NCBI RefSeq assembly: GCF_030409225.1
Contig: NZ_JAUFPK010000001.1
Location: forward strand, 1,913,566-1,977,565
Source of the DNA: Aquisalimonas lutea
GTDB taxonomy: Bacteria > Pseudomonadota > Gammaproteobacteria > Nitrococcales > Aquisalimonadaceae
Length of the DNA stretch: 64,000 nt
Reading direction: 5' to 3'
Position numbers and translations under genes: made by a program. Below are positions 41,730 through 50,816 of this stretch, piece after piece (position 1 is the stretch's first letter; each line of letters opens with the position of its first letter). The notes under the pieces are model-generated. The model ran no database searches. It was given only the letters and a program-made list of their open reading frames with translations, and was not told where the DNA came from.

Positions 41730-42437
41730 TCATGAAGCTGTCTGCTGCGGCTCGCCGCCCGGCTCCGCGGCGGGCGACCCGGCTGCCGCAGCCCGCCGCG
41801 CCAGATGCCCGTCGATGCCGTTCTTCAGCGCCACCAGCAGCCCCAGGCCGATGAATGCCCCCGGCGGCAGCAGGGCCAGCAGGAATCCCTGCTCCACCGG
41901 CAGGACCTGCAGGCCCAGTCCGGCGGCCCGCTCGCCCAGGAGCAGCTCGGCGTTGCGCAACAGGGTGCCGTGCCCCAGCAGCTCCCGCAATCCGCCCAGG
42001 GCGGTGAGCACGCCGGTGAACCCGAGTCCCATCATCAGCCCGTCGAAGCCGGCGGGTGCCGGCGTGGTGCGCGACGCGAACGCCTCGGCGCGCCCGAGGA
42101 TGGCGCAGTTGGTGACGATCAGCGGTACGAAGATCCCCAGGATCCGGTAGAGATCGTGGAAGAAGGCATTCATGACCAGCTCCACGGTGGTAACGAACGA
42201 GGCGATGATGAGCACGAACACCGGGATGCGGATCTCCGGCCGGGCGGCCCGGCGGATCAGCGACACGGTGACGCCGGAGCCGACCAGCACCAGCGTGGTC
42301 GCCAGGCCCAGGGCCACGGCGTTGACCACGGTGCTGCTCACCGCCAGCAGCGGGCACAGGCCCAGCAGCTGGACCAGTCCCGGGTTGTTGTGCCACAGCC
42401 CCTGCCGGGCCAGCCCGGCGTAGTCGGTTGCCGTCAT
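41730..42437 (-). CDS. rnfE: Rnf complex subunit E
   Basis: The 235-residue integral membrane protein has six segments and the family motifs [19 protein letters not shown] and [19 protein letters not shown]. It belongs to the RnfA/RnfE (NqrD/E) pair that carries membrane-buried cysteines and a shared FeS centre. The C-terminal tail is extended and Ala/Gly-rich. It is the last gene of the rnfBCDGE unit and follows rnfG by 3 bp. Confidence 0.95.
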   Translation of the reverse strand: MTATDYAGLARQGLWHNNPGLVQLLGLCPLLAVSSTVVNAVALGLATTLVLVGSGVTVSLIRRAARPEIRIPVFVLIIASFVTTVELVMNAFFHDLYRILGIFVPLIVTNCAILGRAEAFASRTTPAPAGFDGLMMGLGFTGVLTALGGLRELLGHGTLLRNAELLLGERAAGLGLQVLPVEQGFLLALLPPGAFIGLGLLVALKNGIDGHLARRAAAAGSPAAEPGGEPQQTAS

Positions 42438-42440
42438 GGG

Positions 42441-43082
42441 TCAGTCAGCCTCGCCCGATGCCGTGAACAGCCGGTTGCGCTCTTCCCGGTAGTACGCCAG
42501 CGCCCGGGCCACGGCGCGAATCACCGCCCGCGGCGTGATGCTGGCGCCGGTGAGCTGGTCGAAGGCGCCGCCGTCCTGGCGCAGGGCCCAGTCCTCCCGT
42601 GGCGGATCACCCAGGCTGCGCCCGCGGAAGCCCCGGATCCAGTCGCTGCGCTCGGCCTCGATGGCGTCGCCCAGGCCGGGCGTCTCGTTGTGCTCCACCA
42701 CGCGGACCCCGGCCAGCGAGCCGTCGCGATTGATGGCCACCAGCAGCTCGATGGGGCCGTTGTAGCCGTCCGGGGCGATCACGGTGAGGACCACCGCTTC
42801 GGGCTCGCCGTGGTCCCGGGCGCGATAGGCCGTCACGGGCTCATCGGTGCCCAGGCGCGGATCGCGTACCTGCAGGGTATCAGCGGCCGGGTTGTTGGTG
42901 TATCGCCGCGGCGGCAGTACGGCCTCGAGCTGTTCCAGGGTGCGTTCCTGGCGGCGCAGCTCGATGTGCTCGGCGGTGTGCTGATGGACGAACGCCACCA
43001 CGCCCACGCCTCCTGCGGCCACCGCCAGCAGGAGGCCGCCTGCGCGCAGCATGGATGACACCAGCGTCCGGTCGAAGGCCAT
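42441..43082 (-). CDS. rnfG: Rnf complex FMN-binding subunit G
   Basis: The 213-residue product has one N-terminal helix (MLRAGGLLLAVAAGGVGVVAF) and a periplasmic FMN-binding domain. The flavinylation motif, normally Asp-x-x-(S/T)-Gly-Ala-Thr, reads DQLTGASITP, with Ser in place of the flavin-accepting Thr. NETPGLGDAIE is conserved. It overlaps nothing and starts 3 bp after rnfD. Confidence 0.93.
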   Translation of the reverse strand: MAFDRTLVSSMLRAGGLLLAVAAGGVGVVAFVHQHTAEHIELRRQERTLEQLEAVLPPRRYTNNPAADTLQVRDPRLGTDEPVTAYRARDHGEPEAVVLTVIAPDGYNGPIELLVAINRDGSLAGVRVVEHNETPGLGDAIEAERSDWIRGFRGRSLGDPPREDWALRQDGGAFDQLTGASITPRAVIRAVARALAYYREERNRLFTASGEAD

Positions 43083-43084
43083 GG

Positions 43085-44119
43085 TCAGCCGCCCCCGTGA
43101 CCGTAGATGCGCGGCCGGGTTGCGCGGTCGATGAGCGGCACCGCCATGTTCATGAGCAGAACGGCGAAGGCGATGCCGTCGGGGTAGCCGCCCCAGGTGC
43201 GGATGATCCACGCCAGCAGGCCGATGCCGCAGCCGAACAGCAGCCGGCCCCGGGGCGTGGTGGCGGCGGATACCGGGTCCGTGGCGATGAAGAACGCCCC
43301 CAGCATGGCGCCGCCGCTGAGCAGGTGGAACAGCGGCGACAGGTACTGGTCCGGGTTGAAACTCCAGAACACCAGGGCGGGGATCGCCAGGCCGAGCAGT
43401 ACCCCTGCGGGGATCTGCCAGCGGATGACCCGCAGCCACAGCAGCGCCAGGCCGCCGGCAAGGAACAGCAGGTTGATCCATTCCCAGCCGCGCGCCGCCA
43501 GTACCCCGAAGGCCGGGCCGCCGCGCAGCTCGCCGATGGTCAGCGCCTCCCCGAGCCGGGTGCGGATGTGGTCCAGCGGCGTCGCCTGGGTGATGGCGTC
43601 AGGCTGAACCCCCGCGGGCCAGTGGCCGAGAAGGGTGATCTGCAGCGTCTGCAGCGGCCCGACCGCCGTCTCCGCGAACGGCGCGACGGCGGGCCACTGG
43701 ACCATGGCCCGGGGGAAGGCGACGAGCAGGACGACGTAGCCGACCATGGCCGGGTTGAACGGGTTGTAGCCGAGCCCGCCGTAGAGATGCTTGCCGAAGA
43801 TCAGCCCGAAGGCGACGCCGGTGGCGGTCATCCAGGCCGGCAGCAGGGGCGGCAGGCACAGCGCCAGGAGCACGGCGGTGACCACCGCGCTCCAGTCGCC
43901 CAGGAACAGCCGCACCGGCCGCCCGCGCAGCCGGAGCATGAAGGCTTCGCAGGCCACGGCGACGACAACCGCGACGACGACGTTGACCAGCACGCCCCAG
44001 CCGAGCACCGCGACCAGGGCCGCAATGCCCGGCACCAGGGCCAGCAGCACCCGCTGCATGACCAGCGACACGCGGTTGCCCCCGTGGATGTGCGGAGCCG
44101 GCGGCGTGGGCAGGCGCAT
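43085..44119 (-). CDS. rnfD: Rnf complex subunit D
   Basis: The 344-residue membrane subunit is homologous to NqrB. The covalent FMN site is Asp-Ala-Ile-Thr-Gln-Ala-Thr (Thr 180, followed by PLDHIRT). Conserved GKHLYGGLGYNPFNPAMVGY and TDPVSAATTPRGRLLFGCG are present. The complex couples NADH:ferredoxin electron transfer to a sodium or proton gradient. rnfC ends one base before its start. Confidence 0.95.
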   Translation of the reverse strand: MRLPTPPAPHIHGGNRVSLVMQRVLLALVPGIAALVAVLGWGVLVNVVVAVVVAVACEAFMLRLRGRPVRLFLGDWSAVVTAVLLALCLPPLLPAWMTATGVAFGLIFGKHLYGGLGYNPFNPAMVGYVVLLVAFPRAMVQWPAVAPFAETAVGPLQTLQITLLGHWPAGVQPDAITQATPLDHIRTRLGEALTIGELRGGPAFGVLAARGWEWINLLFLAGGLALLWLRVIRWQIPAGVLLGLAIPALVFWSFNPDQYLSPLFHLLSGGAMLGAFFIATDPVSAATTPRGRLLFGCGIGLLAWIIRTWGGYPDGIAFAVLLMNMAVPLIDRATRPRIYGHGGG

Positions 44120-44120
44120 G

Positions 44121-45674
44121 TCAGTCGTCGCCCCCGCGCTTGCGCTTGCGGGCCCGGGCGATGGCGGCCTGGATCTCCGCCTTGCGGTCGCCGCGCTCGT
44201 CCGCCCCGGCATCCGTCTGCAGGGCTTCCTTCTTGCGCCGGCGGCGCTCGGCCTGCTCCCGGCGTTCGCGCTCCAGCCGCGCCTGCCGGAACTCGTAGCG
44301 TTGCCGCGCCTGCTCGGCGAAGCGCTGCTGCTGCTCGGCGGCGCGGATCTCTGCCTTGGCACTGCGGTAGTAGCCCACCAGCGGCAGGTGGCTGGGGCAG
44401 ACGTAGGCGCAGGCGCCGCACTCGATGCAGTCGAACAGCCCCGTTTCGGCCAGGGCCTCGGTATCCCGGGCCCGCGCGTGCCAGTAGAGCTGCTGGGGCT
44501 GCAGGCTCACGGGACAGGCATCGGCGCAATCGCCGCAGCGGATGCAGGGCAGGGCGGGTTCCGGCGCCGGGAAGCTGTACTCCTCGCCCACCAGGAAGCA
44601 GTTGCAGCCCTTGGTGACCGGTACCCGGTCGTGCTCCAGGGCATGGCCCATCATCGGCCCGCCGACGATGAGCCGGCTGGTGCGGCCGCGGTAGCCGCCG
44701 GCCGCCTCCACCAGGGCGCTGACGGGCGTGCCCAGGCGCACCCGCAGGTTGCGCGGGGCGCCGACACCGGTGCCGGCCACGGTGACGATGCGCTCGGTGA
44801 GCGGCTCGCCGAGGCAGACCGCGTCGTGGACGGCGGCCGCCGTGCCGGCGTTGTGGCACAGAACGCCGATATCCAGGGGGAGGCCGTCGGTGGGCACCTC
44901 GCGGCCGGTGAGCGACTGGACGAGCTGCTTCTCGCCGCCGGCCGGGTAGCGGACGGGGACGGGCACCACGCGGATGCCTTCGTCCTCCGCCCCGGCGAGC
45001 GCCTCGTGCAGCGCGTCCGCCGCCTCGCGCTTGGTCTCCTCCAGGGCGATGACGACCTCCTGCGCCCCCAGGATATGGCGCATGATGCGGATACCGGTGA
45101 GCACGGCCCCGGCGTGCTCGCGCAGGAGCACGTCGTCGCAGGTGATCCACGGCTCGCACTCGATGGCGTTGATGATCAGCAGCTCCACGTCGGCGCCGGG
45201 ACGCGGGGTGAGCTTCACCGCGGTGGGGAAGGCCGCCCCGCCCAGGCCGACCACGCCGGCGGCCTCGATGCGTCGCCGCAGCTCGGCGGGCGCGCGCTGC
45301 GCCCAGTCGTGCAGCGGCTCGGGCGCTTCCGGGCTGCGGCGGTCCAGGCCGTCGGTGGCGATGACCACGCACGGCTCTGTCAGCCCGGAGGGGTGGGCGA
45401 CCGGGCGGTCCTCCACGGCGACCACGGTGCCGGAGGTCGGCGCGTGTACCGCGGCGCTGAACTCGCCGGGCGCGCGTCCGATGCACTCCCCCCGGCCGAC
45501 CGTGTCCCCGGCGGAGACGACGGCCCTGGCCGGGTCGCCGCCGTGCTGGGTCAGCGGAACCACCAGCTCCGGCGGCAGGGGCAGCGCGCCGATCGGGTCC
45601 CCGGTGCTTGCGGCCTTGTGCGTGGGCAGGCGCACGCCGCCGGGGAAGCCGAACAGGGACGCGGAGCCGCTCAT
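44121..45674 (-). CDS. rnfC: Rnf complex NADH-binding subunit C
   Basis: The 517-residue soluble subunit has a NuoF-like NAD/FMN domain ([27 protein letters not shown]) and two 4Fe-4S sites ([14 protein letters not shown] and [14 protein letters not shown]). A charged coiled-coil tail of Glu/Arg/Lys repeats (~440-517) is shorter than the long repeats of enterobacterial RsxC. The start overlaps rnfB by four bases (ATGA). Confidence 0.96.
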   Translation of the reverse strand: MSGSASLFGFPGGVRLPTHKAASTGDPIGALPLPPELVVPLTQHGGDPARAVVSAGDTVGRGECIGRAPGEFSAAVHAPTSGTVVAVEDRPVAHPSGLTEPCVVIATDGLDRRSPEAPEPLHDWAQRAPAELRRRIEAAGVVGLGGAAFPTAVKLTPRPGADVELLIINAIECEPWITCDDVLLREHAGAVLTGIRIMRHILGAQEVVIALEETKREAADALHEALAGAEDEGIRVVPVPVRYPAGGEKQLVQSLTGREVPTDGLPLDIGVLCHNAGTAAAVHDAVCLGEPLTERIVTVAGTGVGAPRNLRVRLGTPVSALVEAAGGYRGRTSRLIVGGPMMGHALEHDRVPVTKGCNCFLVGEEYSFPAPEPALPCIRCGDCADACPVSLQPQQLYWHARARDTEALAETGLFDCIECGACAYVCPSHLPLVGYYRSAKAEIRAAEQQQRFAEQARQRYEFRQARLERERREQAERRRRKKEALQTDAGADERGDRKAEIQAAIARARKRKRGGDD

Positions 45675-46225
45675 GCCGCGTGGTCGGGCGTATTGCTGGG
45701 GCGCGGCCACTGCCAGTTGCGGGTGGTGGTGGCAACGGGGCGCATGTGGATGCAGTCCACCGGGCAGGGCTCGACGCACAGGTCGCAGCCGGTGCAGAGG
45801 TCTTCCACCACCGTGTGCATCTGCCGCGGCGCGCCGATGATCGCGTCCACCGGGCAGGCCTGGATGCACAGCGTGCAGCCGATGCAGCGGTCCTCGTCGA
45901 TCCAGGCCACCGTGGCCTGCTCCTTGGCCTCGCCGTAGTCCGCGTTCAGCGGTTTCGGCTCCCGGTCCAGGAGATCGGCCAGGGCGCGGACGGTGGCCTC
46001 GCCCCCCGGCGGACACTGGTTGATGTCCGCCTCACCCCGGGCGATGGCCTCGGCGTACGGACGGCAGCCGGGGTAGCCGCATTGGGCGCACTGGGTCTGG
46101 GGCAGCAGCGCGTCGATGCGCTCCACCGCCGGATCCGACCCCGGCTGCAGGCGCACGCTGGCGTATCCGAGCAGGAGCCCGAAGCCGGCGGCGATGGTTC
46201 CGATTGCCATGATTGCGGTGAGCAT
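45671..46225 (-). CDS. rnfB: Rnf complex ferredoxin subunit B
   Basis: The 184-residue product has an N-terminal membrane anchor, then a 4Fe-4S domain ([18 protein letters not shown]...CPPGG) and two ferredoxin clusters ([12 protein letters not shown] and [12 protein letters not shown]). It passes electrons between ferredoxin and the membrane subunits. rnfA normally lies directly upstream, but here 462 bp of REP units and a duplicated rnfA tail separate them. Confidence 0.96.
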   Translation of the reverse strand: MLTAIMAIGTIAAGFGLLLGYASVRLQPGSDPAVERIDALLPQTQCAQCGYPGCRPYAEAIARGEADINQCPPGGEATVRALADLLDREPKPLNADYGEAKEQATVAWIDEDRCIGCTLCIQACPVDAIIGAPRQMHTVVEDLCTGCDLCVEPCPVDCIHMRPVATTTRNWQWPRPSNTPDHAA

Positions 46226-46242
46226 AGCGCCCCAGGCGTAGT

Positions 46243-46270
46243 GTTCAGTTGGCAGTTTTCAGTTTTCAGT
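46243..46270. repeat. short tandem CAGTTTT-type repeat
   Basis: The stretch GTTCAGTTGGCAGTTTTCAG followed by TTTTCAGT is a run of imperfect seven-base units. It is AT-rich in an otherwise GC-rich region and lies just upstream of rnfB. It could be slipped-strand mutation prone, but no function is evident. Confidence 0.5.
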
Positions 46271-46306
46271 GCGAGCGCGCCGGACGCGCTGTTGCCGACC
46301 AGGACC

Positions 46307-46674
46307 GTAGGAGCGACGTCAGTCGCGACCGTTGCTGAGCATCCTCTTCCCTGGAAAGTCGGGGCTGAAGCCTCTCCCACAATGCTCCGGCCCGGAACCC
46401 GGGCAACTGATGTGGGAGCGGCTTCAGCCGCGACTGCCCGCTGTACCGGATTTCTCTGCAACGGTCGCGACTCACGTCGCTCCTACCACGACATCCTGAC
46501 CAGCCCGAGAACCCGTGAAGGCCAGGGACAGGATGCCCGCGGTGACCGGTCGCGGCTGAAGCCGCTCCCACAACGGCCTGCGGCATGCCAGGCCGGAGCC
46601 GTGTAGGAGCGGCGTCAGCCGCGACCTTGCAGTGCATCGGCTCTCTGGAACGTCGCGACTGACGTCGCTCCTAC
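46307..46674. repeat. REP cluster 4 in the rnfA-rnfB gap
   Basis: About seven REP units of all three stem types (GCGAC, GGGGC, GCGGC) lie in alternating orientation. This is the largest cluster in the window. It fills most of the 462-bp space between rnfA and rnfB and encloses a degenerate copy of the rnfA 3' end at 46492-46554. Confidence 0.85.
46492..46554 (-). pseudogene. duplicated remnant of the rnfA 3' end
   Basis: This stretch aligns with 46691-46754, the last ~21 codons of rnfA. It shares the uninterrupted block GAAGGCCAGGGACA and the block GATGCCCGCGGTGACC, with a few substitutions and small indels. It is out of frame and lies within the REP cluster, so it is a non-coding duplicate. 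Confidence 0.75.
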
Positions 46675-46687
46675 GACGCTCCTGCCA

Positions 46688-47269
46688 TTACATCTTTACC
46701 AGCCCCGAGAAGCCCATGAAGGCCAGGGACATGATGCCCGCGGTGACCAGTGCGATGGCCGCGCCCTGGAACGGCACCGGGACATCGGCCACGGCCAGGC
46801 GCTCGCGCAGGCCGGCGAACAGCACCAGCACCAGGGCGAAGCCCATGGACGCGCCGAAGCCGTACAGCGCCGAGGCCGCGAAGCTGTGCTGCTCCTGGAC
46901 GTTGAGCAGGGCCACGCCCAGCACCGCGCAGTTGGTCGTGATCAGCGGCAGGAAGATGCCCAGCACCCGGTGCAGCAGCGGGCTGGTATAGCGCACCACC
47001 ATCTCCGTGAACTGCACCACGGCCGCGATCACCAGGATGAACGCGATGGTCCGCAGGTACTCCAGCCCCAGGGGCGCCAGGACCCAGGTGCTCACCAGGT
47101 AGCTCACCACCGATGACAGCGTCAGCACGAAGGCGGTGGCCAGCGCCATGCCCAGCGACGTTTCCACCTTGCGCGAGACGCCCATGAACGGGCACAGCCC
47201 GAGGAACTGGGTCAGCACGAAATTGTTGACCAGCACGGTGGCCACCAGGATCAGGGCGAGCTCGGACAT
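46688..47269 (-). CDS. rnfA: Rnf complex subunit A
   Basis: The 193-residue six-helix membrane subunit shows [20 protein letters not shown] and [19 protein letters not shown], the paired Cys motifs shared with RnfE. I chose ATG 47269 over an in-frame start 14 codons upstream because the family begins near [15 protein letters not shown]. The TRAP permease gene lies just upstream on the same strand (93-bp gap), so some readthrough is possible. Confidence 0.96.
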   Translation of the reverse strand: MSELALILVATVLVNNFVLTQFLGLCPFMGVSRKVETSLGMALATAFVLTLSSVVSYLVSTWVLAPLGLEYLRTIAFILVIAAVVQFTEMVVRYTSPLLHRVLGIFLPLITTNCAVLGVALLNVQEQHSFAASALYGFGASMGFALVLVLFAGLRERLAVADVPVPFQGAAIALVTAGIMSLAFMGFSGLVKM

Positions 47270-47362
47270 GGCTCCGCTGCGGATGATTTCGGCTCGGCAC
47301 GATCCGAGCATCGTAGTACATTGCGGCGCCGCCCGCGAAGGCTGCGCCCCCGTGGCCCGCCA

Positions 47363-49360
47363 TCAGCCCGCCTGAATGCCCTGCGCACGCCGGCCCGTCC
47401 ACAGCGCCAGCGCAATGCCGGGGACCAGCATCACCGCGCTGATGGCGAGCATCTGGCCGTTGCTCAGGGCCACGGGGCCGCCCCCGGGCACGGCGATGGC
47501 CACCCCGGCGATGACCAGCATGATCCGGATCGGCCACTGCAGTACGGCGCTGGCGCAGAGGCTTCCCACGAAGATCAGATAGCCCTGCAGGGCGCTGGCG
47601 ATGAGCAGGACCCCGACCAGCGCCTGCGCCATCACCACCACGATCTCCGCGGCCGATCCCTGCAGGATCAGCGCCGGGTTGAGCACGAACAGGAACGGGA
47701 TGAAGTAGATTACGCTGCCCAGCCGCATGGCCTGGAGGCCGGTCTCCATGGGCCGCGATCCGGCGATCGTGGCCGCCGCGAAGGCGCCCAGCGCCACCGG
47801 CGGCGTGATGAAGCTGAGCATCCCCCAGTAGAGGATGAACAGGTGCACCGCCATGGGGTTCATGCCGGCGCCCTGGATCAGCGCCGGGGCCAGCGCCACG
47901 GCCAGGAAGATGTAGGCCGCGGTGACGGTCATGCCGATGCCCATGATGAAGCTGGTCAGGGCCCCCATGAGCAGCAGCACCAGGGTGCTGCCGCCGGCCA
48001 GGAAGATGAGGTCGTTGGCGATGGTGCCGGACAGGCCGGTCATGGACAGGGCCCCGACCAGCAGGCCGACGCCGGCGAGAATGGCGATGAGCTCGGCGAA
48101 CAGCTTGCCCGCCGCGGAGAAGAAATCCAGCACCTCCTGCCAGCCCCAGCGCTGGTAGGGCAGGATCTGGTTGATCACCAGCAGCAGCGCCGTGGCGTAG
48201 AACGGCGCGATGGCCTCGCGCCGGAGGAAGAACAGCATCCAGATGAGCAGGATGAACACGAAGATGAAATACCAGCCTTCCTTCAGCGTGCGCTTGAGCG
48301 GGGGCAGCTCCGCCGCGGGCAGGCCCTTGAGGTCGTGGCGGGCGGCATAGGCGTCGATCTGGATGAACAGTCCCAGGAAGTAGAGGATCGACGGCACTGC
48401 CGCCGCCAGGGCGATGTGTCCGTAGGGGACGTTCAGGAACGTGGCCATGACGAACGCCGTCGCGCCCATGACCGGCGGCATGAGCACGCCGCCGGTGGAC
48501 GCGCAGGCTTCGACCCCGCCGGCATACGAGCGGCTGAAGCCCACGCGCCGCATGGCCGGGATGGACAGCACCCCGGTGGTGAGCACGTTGGTGATGACGC
48601 TGCCGCTCATCGAGCCCATGAGGCCGCTGGAGAAGATGGCCACCTTGGCCGGGCCGCCGCGGACGTGGCCGAGGAGCCCGAAGGCCAGGTTGATGAAGAA
48701 CCGCCCGCCGCCGGTGTGCTGCAGCGCCACGCCGAACAGCAGGAAGCCGATCACCAGGTTGGCGAACGCCTGCAGCGGGATGCCCATGATGCTCTCGCGG
48801 CTCATGGCGTGATACATGGCCGTCTGGGAGGGGGTGGCCGGGAAGCCCTGGATCGGGCCGGGCAGGTCCGCCGTGACAATGGGGAAGATGCTCGCCAGGG
48901 CGACGATGACGCCGATGGTCCAGCCGCCGGCCCGCCGGGCGGCCTCCAGGACCACCACCCAGAACAGGAAGCTCACGTACACCGCGTAGTCGGGTGCGCC
49001 GTACTCCCAGCCGCGGTCCACGATGGGTGCGGCGTTGTAGGCGAAAAAGCCGCACACCCCCGCGGCGAACAGGAACAGCGCGGCGTCGTACAGCGGCACA
49101 CCGTCCCGCCGGGCCCGGCCGCTGGCCGGCCAGAGGAGGTAGACCAGCGGCAGCATCAGCGTCACGACGGTGTAGAAGAACTGGCTCTCCCGCCGCGTGA
49201 ACACGGTGAGCAGCCCCAGGTTGAGCAGGTAGTCCAGCGTGATCAGCGTCAGGACCAGGGTGGCGAGCCGCGGCACCCAGGGCCAGTAGCCGTTGAGCGT
49301 GCGTACCCCCGAGATGGCCTCCGGATCCGGCGCCGTTGCGTGCGCGTCGGGCTGGCTCAT
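47363..49360 (-). CDS. TRAP transporter fused permease (TAXI type)
   Basis: The 665-residue product fuses the small (DctQ-like, 4-helix) and large (DctM-like, 12-helix) TRAP subunits, the form that pairs with TAXI receptors. Conserved patches are SGSVITNVLTTGVLSIPAMR, EACASTGGVLMPPVMGATAF and GMTVTAAYIFLAVALAPALI. Uptake is driven by an ion gradient, often sodium. It is preceded by the receptor gene, with a strong hairpin between. Confidence 0.93.
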   Translation of the reverse strand: MSQPDAHATAPDPEAISGVRTLNGYWPWVPRLATLVLTLITLDYLLNLGLLTVFTRRESQFFYTVVTLMLPLVYLLWPASGRARRDGVPLYDAALFLFAAGVCGFFAYNAAPIVDRGWEYGAPDYAVYVSFLFWVVVLEAARRAGGWTIGVIVALASIFPIVTADLPGPIQGFPATPSQTAMYHAMSRESIMGIPLQAFANLVIGFLLFGVALQHTGGGRFFINLAFGLLGHVRGGPAKVAIFSSGLMGSMSGSVITNVLTTGVLSIPAMRRVGFSRSYAGGVEACASTGGVLMPPVMGATAFVMATFLNVPYGHIALAAAVPSILYFLGLFIQIDAYAARHDLKGLPAAELPPLKRTLKEGWYFIFVFILLIWMLFFLRREAIAPFYATALLLVINQILPYQRWGWQEVLDFFSAAGKLFAELIAILAGVGLLVGALSMTGLSGTIANDLIFLAGGSTLVLLLMGALTSFIMGIGMTVTAAYIFLAVALAPALIQGAGMNPMAVHLFILYWGMLSFITPPVALGAFAAATIAGSRPMETGLQAMRLGSVIYFIPFLFVLNPALILQGSAAEIVVVMAQALVGVLLIASALQGYLIFVGSLCASAVLQWPIRIMLVIAGVAIAVPGGGPVALSNGQMLAISAVMLVPGIALALWTGRRAQGIQAG

Positions 49361-49400
49361 GCGGTCACCTGCGTCGGCTGGCTGGGTCAGAATAAAACCG

Positions 49401-49444
49401 CCCCGGCCCGGGCGTGCATACGGTGGTGCGCGCCCGCGCCGGGG
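49401..49444 (-). terminator. internal hairpin between receptor and permease genes
   Basis: The arms CCCCGGCGCGGGCG and CGCCCGGGCCGGGG pair in 13 of 14 positions on the minus strand, followed by CGGTTTTATTC. It lies between the receptor stop and the permease start. It probably reduces readthrough so that more receptor than permease is made, a common device in binding-protein transporters. Confidence 0.55.
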
Positions 49445-49462
49445 TGGTCGGTCACTGGGATA

Positions 49463-50644
49463 TCAACGAAACACGGGAGCCATGTCCTTGGCTTCCAGGG
49501 CCTCGGCGCGTGCCTCCAGCCAGCCGTCCTTGAAGGCCTCTTCGTCCTGCGGCGGGTTGTTCGCCACGTAGTCGCCCCAGGCCTGGCGGATGGTGCGCTG
49601 GCGCTCCACCAGGTGGTCCTGATGCGCCTGCATCTCGTCGGTCCAGTGACCGATCTCCTTGTAGTACTCCACCACCGCCTCGTGGAACGGGATGACCCAC
49701 TCCATGTTCTGGTTCTCCAGCGCGTAGCCCTCGTTGCCGGGGGCGGCATCCCTGTACTTGTCGTGCTCCTCGATGAGCACCCGGACCAGGTTGCGCACCA
49801 GCTCGTCGTCGGTGTCGCTGTTGGCCACCAGGATGGGGTAGGGGTAGCCGGCCCCGATCCAGGGGCTGTCCTCGCCGTAGTCCTCGCCGGCCACCGTGGT
49901 CACCTCCTGGGGCTGGAAGTACGGCGCCACCTCCCGCAGGCGCTGCCAGCCGGCCTCGTTGTCGGGGTCCAGGCGCGGCCAGGTAATGCCCCGCGGGCTG
50001 GCGGCGAGCTGCTGCGCCGGGGGCGCGACGGTCATGGTGAAGCCGGTGTCCGTCTGGTTGCCGACGATGCCCTCGAAGGCGCGCCCGTAGCCCGGGAACT
50101 CCACCCGCTCGACATCGTCCCAGGTCAGGCCGCCGAAGGCGAGAAAGGCCTCCGTGCCCACGTTCAGGGCGTCGTCGCCGCGGATGTAGGACACCCGCTT
50201 GCCCTCCAGGTCCGCCGGGGTTTCCACGCCGATGTCCCCGGCCACGGCGACGCCCAGGCCGAAGCTGGCCGTGGAGGTGGCGATGACGCGGATGTCCTGC
50301 GGGCCCCAGTCCGGGCCGGAGAACATGAGCACGCCCTCCGCGCCGAAGTAGGCGGCAATGCCGCAGGCGCACAGGTTCACGCGGCCGGTCTTGAGCGGGG
50401 TCATGCGCGCCACGTCGTTCTCGCCGGGCAGGATGCGCACGGCCGTGTCGTATTCCTGCTGCAGCATGTTGCCGATGGAGGCCATCTGGGTGTAGCCGGC
50501 GGAGCCGGTGCCGTAGGCCGTCATGGCCAGCGTATCGGGTAGGTCGATGGCGCTGTCCGGGAAATCGACCTCGGCCCCGGCCTGGGATCCCAGGGCGACA
50601 ACGGCGGACAGGGCGCCGGCGGCAATCGTTCGTCTGGTGGGCAT
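49463..50644 (-). CDS. TAXI-family TRAP solute-binding receptor
   Basis: The 393-residue product has a cleavable signal peptide (MPTRRTIAAGALSAVVALGS then QAGAE) and the TAXI fold. Signature segments are AYGTGSAGYTQMASIGNMLQ and LKTGRVNLCACGIAAYFGAE. The ligand cannot be read from sequence; TAXI receptors characterised elsewhere bind glutamate or other carboxylates. The start has GGAGGAGAG upstream. A possible operator lies 50 bp upstream of the start. Confidence 0.92.
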   Translation of the reverse strand: MPTRRTIAAGALSAVVALGSQAGAEVDFPDSAIDLPDTLAMTAYGTGSAGYTQMASIGNMLQQEYDTAVRILPGENDVARMTPLKTGRVNLCACGIAAYFGAEGVLMFSGPDWGPQDIRVIATSTASFGLGVAVAGDIGVETPADLEGKRVSYIRGDDALNVGTEAFLAFGGLTWDDVERVEFPGYGRAFEGIVGNQTDTGFTMTVAPPAQQLAASPRGITWPRLDPDNEAGWQRLREVAPYFQPQEVTTVAGEDYGEDSPWIGAGYPYPILVANSDTDDELVRNLVRVLIEEHDKYRDAAPGNEGYALENQNMEWVIPFHEAVVEYYKEIGHWTDEMQAHQDHLVERQRTIRQAWGDYVANNPPQDEEAFKDGWLEARAEALEAKDMAPVFR

Positions 50645-50691
50645 GGTCTCTCCTCCTTCGTGGTGGTTGTTGTTGTCGTTTCTGAAAGGCT

Positions 50692-50708
50692 ATTCCGTTT
50701 AGCGGAAT
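50692..50708. promoter_or_regulatory. palindrome resembling an IclR-type operator
   Basis: ATTCCGTTTAGCGGAAT has six-base arms ATTCCG/CGGAAT around a five-base centre. Operators of the form TTCCGnnnnnCGGAA are known for IclR-family regulators. It sits between the divergent receptor and acyltransferase genes. No regulator gene is adjacent. Confidence 0.45.
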
Positions 50709-50816
50709 TTCGCCAGATCGGCCCTGGGATGAAGGCGGCCACCGGCAGCGCGCGCGGTATTACCCGAAGCCGGTCGTTGCCGTAGAATGGGCCCCTGTTT
50801 TCGTCAGGGAAGGGCC

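Noticed and set aside
47321-50542. Plus-strand open frame of ~1070 codons opposite the TRAP genes
   Set aside because: The receptor and fused permease on the minus strand are full-length with signal peptide and conserved motifs; the plus frame is a shadow.
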